64,000 bases of DNA. It comes from Ceratobasidium sp. AG-K (lineage: Eukaryota > Basidiomycota > Agaricomycetes > Cantharellales > Ceratobasidiaceae). Shown piece by piece: positions 58,921 through 64,000 of the stretch. The stretch is from contig JAWNGF010000001.1 of the NCBI GenBank assembly GCA_037039685.1, forward strand, positions 2,108,001 through 2,172,000, in the 5' to 3' direction. How positions within the stretch are numbered: the first letter of the stretch is position 1; each line of letters starts with the position of its first letter. The translations under genes and the position numbers were made by a program. Under the pieces are notes generated by a model. It did not search any database and was not told the origin of the DNA. It saw only the letters and a program-made list of their open reading frames with translations.

Positions 58921-60971
58921 ATGCCTCGCATAAGAAAGAGTGAGTGGATCGCATAGACGAGTGTTGAAAATGCTTAACGATAGCGATAGAGACCAGTAAA
59001 CGAGGCACGACCCACCAACGGACCAAGATCCGGCAAAAGGTCAGAGAGACGCACAAGAAGAGGAAAAAGGAGGGCAAGAATAATATTCAATGGAAATCGA
59101 GTAAGTGGCAGGGTGATCACCGGTGGAGTTGTCTAATTGCGTAGAGCACAAGAAGGACCCGGGTATTCCTGCTTCATTGCCCTTCAAGGAGGATATTCTG
59201 GCCGAGATCGAGGCCACGAGGAGACAGGTGGGTGCTCTTGCTATGTAATATTCATCTAGCTGATAGATTACAGGTCGAAGAAGACAAGCAACGAAGAAAG
59301 GAGGCAAAAACGTCTGCCCCTGCTCCCACGCCTGTCGAGCCTAGCCCATCCGTATTCGTGTCCCAGCCAGACGACTCGGACGTCCCTCCCGTTCTCATTG
59401 ACTCGAGTTTACCCAACCTCGGAGCGGTTATCGATAGTGCTCATGTGGTGCTCTACGTGCTTGATGCGCGTGACCCCCAGTGCTTTAGGAGTACAAAGCT
59501 CGAGGAATTTGTGGCGAGCAAGGCCAAGCGGCTAGTGATCGTCCTGACCAAAACGGGTAAATTTTTTGTGCAATGCCTAAATGCGCGCCTAACAAATGAG
59601 CAGATCTGGTCCCGTGTGAGGTTCTCTCTGGATGGCTTGCATATCTTCGAGAGCAACTTCCTACTATACCTGTGGTACCATTCCGAGCGGCCGAAGGATT
59701 CATTCCCGCTCCACAGACCAAGGGGAAGCAAAAGGCGTCGCTCGAGTCGATATCCAAAGATAACCTATTATCCGCTCTAACCAAAGCAACCAAATCCCAA
59801 TCCGACGTCCGAGTCGCCGTGGTCGGACTAACCAACGTACGCCCAGCCTCGCTATGCATACACACCGCTAACGTCCGCACAGAGCGGAAAATCTACGCTC
59901 ATCAACTCGCTCCTCTCTTCCCCCTCATTACCAACCTATACATCGTCGATCCAACAACCAAAAAGGGCGACGTTCCAGACCACGACCGAGGGCGCCCAAC
60001 CTGTGCAGCTCGGCACGTTTACGTTTATAGATACGCCCGGAATCGGGTTTATACAATTTAACGCTCAGTCTGGGCGGAAATTGAGTCTGGAACAAGTCGA
60101 AACGTCCAAGGCGAGAGATCTATTGTTACGGAATCGAGGGTCATTTGTCCACTGGAAAGAGACGGACGCAGCGGGTGAGTAGTGCTGTGTCGGGAGCGAG
60201 CAAGTGCTAATCGGGAGTAGCCGCGTATGTCGTATCGCGGGCGAAGCACCAGGACTTGGTGTTGCATTACAACGTGCCGACGTTTACGCCTGGGGATGTG
60301 TCTGCGTTCTTGGGAGGCGTCGCACGTGCGAGTGGGAGGATCCGCAAGGTGTGTTTAGTCTTTGCACATCCATTCTTGGCTGACGGGAGCAGCATGGCGC
60401 ACTCGACTTGTCCGACACGGCCCGCTCGATTGCGCGAGACTGGAGTCTGGGCAACTTGCCCTACTTTGCTCTGCCCCCGTCCACGCATTCCACCGCCCCG
60501 TCAGACCCCGTGCTGGACGCATGCATAACGCTCAAGGAGATGCGCGCCCCCCCTCGCTCCTGGCCCATCCAACTTGATTCTGGGGTACCTGACGAGAGAG
60601 ATGTCGACCTCGAGGCGTTGTATGCGGTGCAGAGTGTGGAAAGCGTCATGCGGGAGGAGCGGATGCAGGTTGACGAGAGTGGGGAAGACGAGGAAGATGA
60701 GGTGGAGGAAGACTCGGCCGAGAGCGGGCAAGACACAGATGAAGAAGGCTCAGACGAAGAAATGAGCAGCGGGGAATCAGAAGACGCGGAACCCGCAGCT
60801 CCCAAACCCAAAAAAGTCTCGTTCAACACCCAACCACAACCACGGACGAAGCCCAAACCCGTGACGAAGCTCAAGCCGGCGTCCAAGCCGCGCCGAGTCG
60901 GCAACGTCGGCGGCAAGGGAAAACTCGTACCAATCACGGGCGAAGAGTATGATTTCTCCAAGTTTTTCTGA
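58921..60971 (+). CDS. Nucleolar circularly permuted GTPase (Grn1/GNL3L/nucleostemin type)
   Basis: Pre-60S ribosome assembly GTPase. The basic N-terminus MPRIRKKTSKRGTTHQRTKI, HKKRKKEGKNN is a nucleolar signal and coiled region. HKKDPGIPASLPFKEDILAE is the family's GN3L_Grn1 motif. The GTPase is permuted: G5-like VVLYVLDARDPQCFRSTKLE and G4 LVIVLTKTDLVP come before G1 VAVVGLTNSGKSTLINSLL and G3 FIDTPGIGF. A 46-base intron (59837-59882) splits G1 between Asn and Ser. Downstream are the RNA-binding-type DLVLHYNVPTFTPGDVSAFL and RSIARDWSLGNLPYFALPP. An acidic tract (DESGEDEEDEVEEDSAES) precedes a basic end GKLVPITGEEYDFSKFF. About 590 residues. Convergent with the MDR reductase gene, 188 bases between stops. 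Confidence 0.92.
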
Positions 60972-61159
60972 CACGTGTGTTCGAGACTACTATATCGTAC
61001 AAGTCCTACAGCGAATGAAAATCTAGGCCGTACCGCGGTATGCAAGCAACAATGAGAAAAAAAGAGAGGCGGTACATGCAATGCTATAACATAAATGTCC
61101 GAAACATGGATGCGAGTGTCATGAGAGTGTCATAGTATCCAAGAAGAGTGTACAATGTC

Positions 61160-63630
61160 TTACAAAACCCGGACGACGACGGTGCCTCCGCGCACCAACG
61201 GACCCCGGCCGTCTTCGTCGACTGCAAATGCGTTGGGAGCCCGCTCCATCGGAAACGAGCATGTCACGCGGGGGAGCATGCCTGTGGTTTTTATGCCGTC
61301 TTCGCCATATGTGCTGCCTCGATTGGGTGCGCCATAGGCTGCGAGGACGGCAGCTTCAGCGACGGCGGTAAGCGAGTGTCGAATGTCCTCGCCCTCGTGG
61401 TCCAAATCTGCCGCGGGAGAGACCCACTGGTAGCCGATCGCCTTGCCTTGTTTCGCAAACGCCCGGGCGAGGGAACGGAAGGAAGATCGCACGTGGGCGT
61501 TCATCGAGGGAACCGTATCTGACGAGTCGCCGACCAGAGTCGTAAACTAGAAGGAATGAGTACGAGCTAGGACAAGCAGGAGGGTACTCACATGCGCCTC
61601 GCCACACATGATCCGCCTGCATGCGTCCCACACACCCCGTCCACCAACGGTATCAATGACCGCATCATACACGCCCGCCTCGAGTTGGCCAATCACCTCG
61701 ACAGGATCGTCGCCCACGACAACCTCGACCTTTTCCAGCCTGTCCTGCACAACTTCAACCGCCCGGCCCTTGCCCGCTCTGGTACGTCCGCGCTCCTTGA
61801 GGCCCAGACTCGGCCCGAGTCCGAAATTAGTGTTCTCCGCCCCGAGCGGGACTTGAGCCGTGACTCGCATGCCGAGACCTCGCATCGTTTGAACTGCTAG
61901 CAACCCGGCTCCGTCGTGGGCCTGCAAAACCAACACCCGCATCGGTCGCCGCTCGCCTCCCGATCCGGTCTTGCTGTTGGGAATCGTTCGCACGGCTCGG
62001 TGGGCAGGGACGGCCGAGAGCGGAAGTAGGGCACACTGGGTGGTCGTCAACTTGTCCGTCGGGCGCGGAATGGTACACACTCGGCCCTTGTCGACGACAA
62101 TAAACTCGGAGAGCGCGCCAGACTACTCGGGTCAGCGCATGATCACGGACAGATTGCGTCACTCACTTTACGAATATCTGTCAAACCAATGACCCACTCG
62201 CCCCGGCTAACATTTCCAACCTCGAACCCGCATTCAATGGCGCGGCCGACAAAGCTTCGCCCAGGCACGAACCCGAACCCGCCCTTGGCGAGACGTTGGC
62301 TGACAATGAGAGCATCGAGCGAGTCGAGCGCCACTGCGTGTACCTGGACCAAGACCTGGCTGCTGCCGACCTTGCGGGGTGGGGGCGAGTGTGACGTTAG
62401 GCCAAGCGCACCGTCAATCTCAGCGAGGCGGACCGCGAGGGGGATGGAGCCGGGGCCTATGCCGAGTCCGAGCATCGAGCGCGAGCCGAGTGAACTTAGC
62501 GAGGGGTTGGGCGACGACATGGCGAGCGAGCTGCGGGAATTGTTGAGCGAGAGCGAGATGCGGCGGTAGCGCGAGGAGCCTCCTCGGATAATCGAGATGG
62601 ATGACATGGCGTTCTGGGCAAGGCCGTTCTTGGCAGAGTCGAGAGTGCTTGTGGGTCGCTCCGAAGGCTTGGGAAATCCGGGCCGTGGGAGCGCAAAGCT
62701 GGGTTCGGCTGCGACGGGGGCAAGCACCGTGCGACTGGAGCTTGCACTCGACGACGAGCGGACGGAATGTGTGCGGCGGGTGCGTTGTTGCGATGTGGAG
62801 CGTTTGCGGGACAGGCCTTCGACCGTATCTGCCGCTTCTTCGCCCTCGCTGACTTCGACAAGCGCGCTCATACGATAGCCGGAGCGTTTGCCCTCGGTCA
62901 TGGCCCGTGCTCGCCTGGCCGATCGTCGAGTGCCCGAGCGGGGATATGCAGGCTGGTCCGTGCGCCTATCATCTGGGCGAGCAGGTGCAGTCGCAGCTCG
63001 AACATGGCCGAGACGATCGGGGCGCTTTGCTGGCTGGTGACCAACAAGCCATCTGACGTCCTTGGCCCAGTCCGGCACTCCCGATAAGGGAGTCTGCCTG
63101 ACGCCGTGGGGGCGTGCTGTCGACGTCGTGGTGGGAGATGGGACTAGCGACTGGGGCGAGTCGTCGGGGGTAAATAGTGGTGGTTCAGTCGAGGCCGATG
63201 GTCGTACTGTGCTCATGAGAAGCGAATCGTCAAGGGTCTGCGGATCGGCCTTGAGCCGAGGCGAGTTGTGCTAAATGCAATAGATAAGCCCAGTGACGAC
63301 GACGATGCAATACATTCCACACACCGGTCTGGGTGAATCGGGGGGAGTGCTGAATTCGCCATCTGCAGACGAGTCGCTCGTGTCGTCGGTAAACGAGGGA
63401 GTGCTCGATGGCGTGCTCGATGGCGATAGCAGTGGCGGTGTGGGCGACGGTGATGGCGACGGGGACTGCTCGACGTCGACATCGAGCGAGACCGGCCGTC
63501 GTCCCCGTTCTTTCTTGGTGTCGGACGGAAACGAGGCTCGCCATGCTGCTGGCTGTGCATATGCCGGCTCGCGCGACACATGCTGCGACGGCTGCTGGAA
63601 TATCGACTGCAGCAAGCTCGGACGCGCCAT
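61160..63630 (-). CDS. MDR-superfamily (quinone-oxidoreductase-like) protein with long disordered N-terminus
   Basis: The C-terminal 420 residues follow the medium-chain reductase plan without structural zinc. They comprise a GroES-like part (SQVLVQVHAVALDSLDALIV, GFGFVPGRSFVGRAIECGFE, VSRGEWVIGLTDIRK, SGALSEFIVV) and a Rossmann part whose glycine motif is VLVLQAHDGAGLLAVQTMRG. Then VYDAVIDTVGGRGVWDACRR and PLVRGGTVVVRVL at the end. The N-terminal 400 residues are Ser/Pro/Arg-rich and disordered: MARPSLLQSIFQQPSQHVS, SPSPSPSPTPPLLSPSS, VPDWAKDVRWLVGHQPAKRP. Catalytic zinc ligands are not visible, so NADPH-dependent quinone/enone reduction or a non-enzymatic role is possible. Three introns. 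Start ATG is the first of a long open exon, 33 bases from the ATG of the divergent ORF. Confidence 0.8.
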
Positions 63631-63663
63631 GGTGGATCGTGGATGGAAAGGGAAAGGGAAAGA

Positions 63664-64000
63664 TGAATGCTCGAATCAGCCGTGGGCCGAATTTAGATCC
63701 CGACTTAGACGCTCAGGTCCTGAAGTCTGTGTTGCTTGGCCGTAGATATGCCTTGTCCGAGGTGTCAAATGCTGCTGTGCCAATTACCCCTTGTACGTAT
63801 CGTTGCCTAGCGTTGGTTTCGTTGTTCGAATTGCGACGCGGGAGGTGGGAACTTTTGCGCAGCACGAAATTGCCAGATCGAACCCGGCTTAATATGGCCC
63901 CAGCCATGACATCACCCCACCACCTGCCGCCATCGTCCGCATGACGCCCTCCAAGCCAGCTATTACGGCCTCCACTATCCTCCACACGTCAACATCGTTA
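63664..64000 (+). CDS. Possible first exon of a divergent gene running off the window (uncertain)
   Basis: ATG at 63664 opens MNARISRGPNLDPDLDAQVL, KSVLLGRRYALSEVSNAAVP and meets a GTACGT donor-like site after ITPC. A second ATG at 63941 opens a frame that continues to the window end (MTPSKPAITASTIL). Either may belong to a plus-strand gene beyond the edge. The first ATG lies only 33 bases from the start codon of the MDR gene, which is short for a shared promoter. No family recognised. Confidence 0.25.

Noticed and set aside
60461..61081. 206-codon minus-strand ORF
   Set aside because: Antisense to the conserved Grn1-like coding sequence; its Ser runs mirror the acidic tract on the other strand.
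62189..62878. Plus-strand ORFs of 80-126 codons
   Set aside because: Shadows of the GC-rich MDR gene on the minus strand; no motifs.

Overview
The window is nuclear DNA of a filamentous basidiomycete. Genes are dense and broken by many short introns (about 45-65 bases, GT..AG with a minority of GC..AG). The gene set is fungal: i-AAA protease, ORMDL, Lcl2, Kch1-type potassium transporter, Atg22, PROPPIN, Pmp3 proteins with long tails, and a UPF0658 Golgi membrane protein. The style (intron-rich genes, secreted RlpA-like small proteins, tandem ricin-B lectins) recalls Agaricomycetes such as Rhizoctonia/Ceratobasidiaceae. That placement is inference, not a database result. I saw no transposon, tRNA, rRNA or CRISPR array.

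Layout. 0-1.1 kb: 3' end of a one-carbon (formate-THF ligase) gene. 2-3 kb: a small secreted double-psi beta-barrel protein. 3.9-6.1 kb: an MFS drug/polyamine-type transporter. 7-12 kb: a long nuclear-type coiled-coil protein, tail-to-tail with a GCIP/cyclin-D-binding-like gene (12-13.2 kb). 13.7-16.8 kb: Yme1-type i-AAA protease. 17.5-18.9 kb: UPF0658 membrane protein. 19.4-21.2 kb: four-finger C2H2 transcription factor. 22.6-24 kb: Laa2-like AP-1 accessory protein. 24.5-26.3 kb: PROPPIN.

The most unusual part is a lectin family: one copy at 21.4-22.3 kb (+) and a minus-strand array from 27.1 to 35 kb. Each member starts with a ricin-type beta-trefoil (QxW motifs at repeat ends) and the better-preserved copies continue into a C-terminal coiled coil. 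Four copies look intact (A, D, E, F), two are pseudogenes (B, G) and one is a 5'-truncated relic (C). Three copies start with MGQxxS, a classical N-myristoylation context. The others do not, and coil types differ between copies.

35.4-47.8 kb is mostly housekeeping: ORMDL (sphingolipid control), NAD-dependent methylene-THF dehydrogenase (a second one-carbon gene), Lcl2, a cytochrome P450, a small KEN-box/CDK-site-rich protein, a Kch1-like potassium transporter and the DRG-type GTPase Rbg1. 48-54 kb carries two successive tandem duplications: two BAG-domain co-chaperone genes, then two Pmp3-type membrane genes. 54-64 kb holds an Atg22-like vacuolar transporter, a mainly gene-poor stretch with one small Cys-rich ORF, a nucleolar GTPase of the Grn1/GNL3L type and an MDR-superfamily reductase with a long disordered N-terminus.

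Recurring observations: five GC..AG introns that restore conserved protein sequence, microexons of 7, 14, 8 and 10 bases, CACGTG boxes close upstream of many start codons, and two housekeeping genes whose conserved reading frame shifts by one base (possible residual assembly indels). Exon boundaries were placed by hand from splice consensus and protein family conservation, so individual junctions can be off by a few bases.
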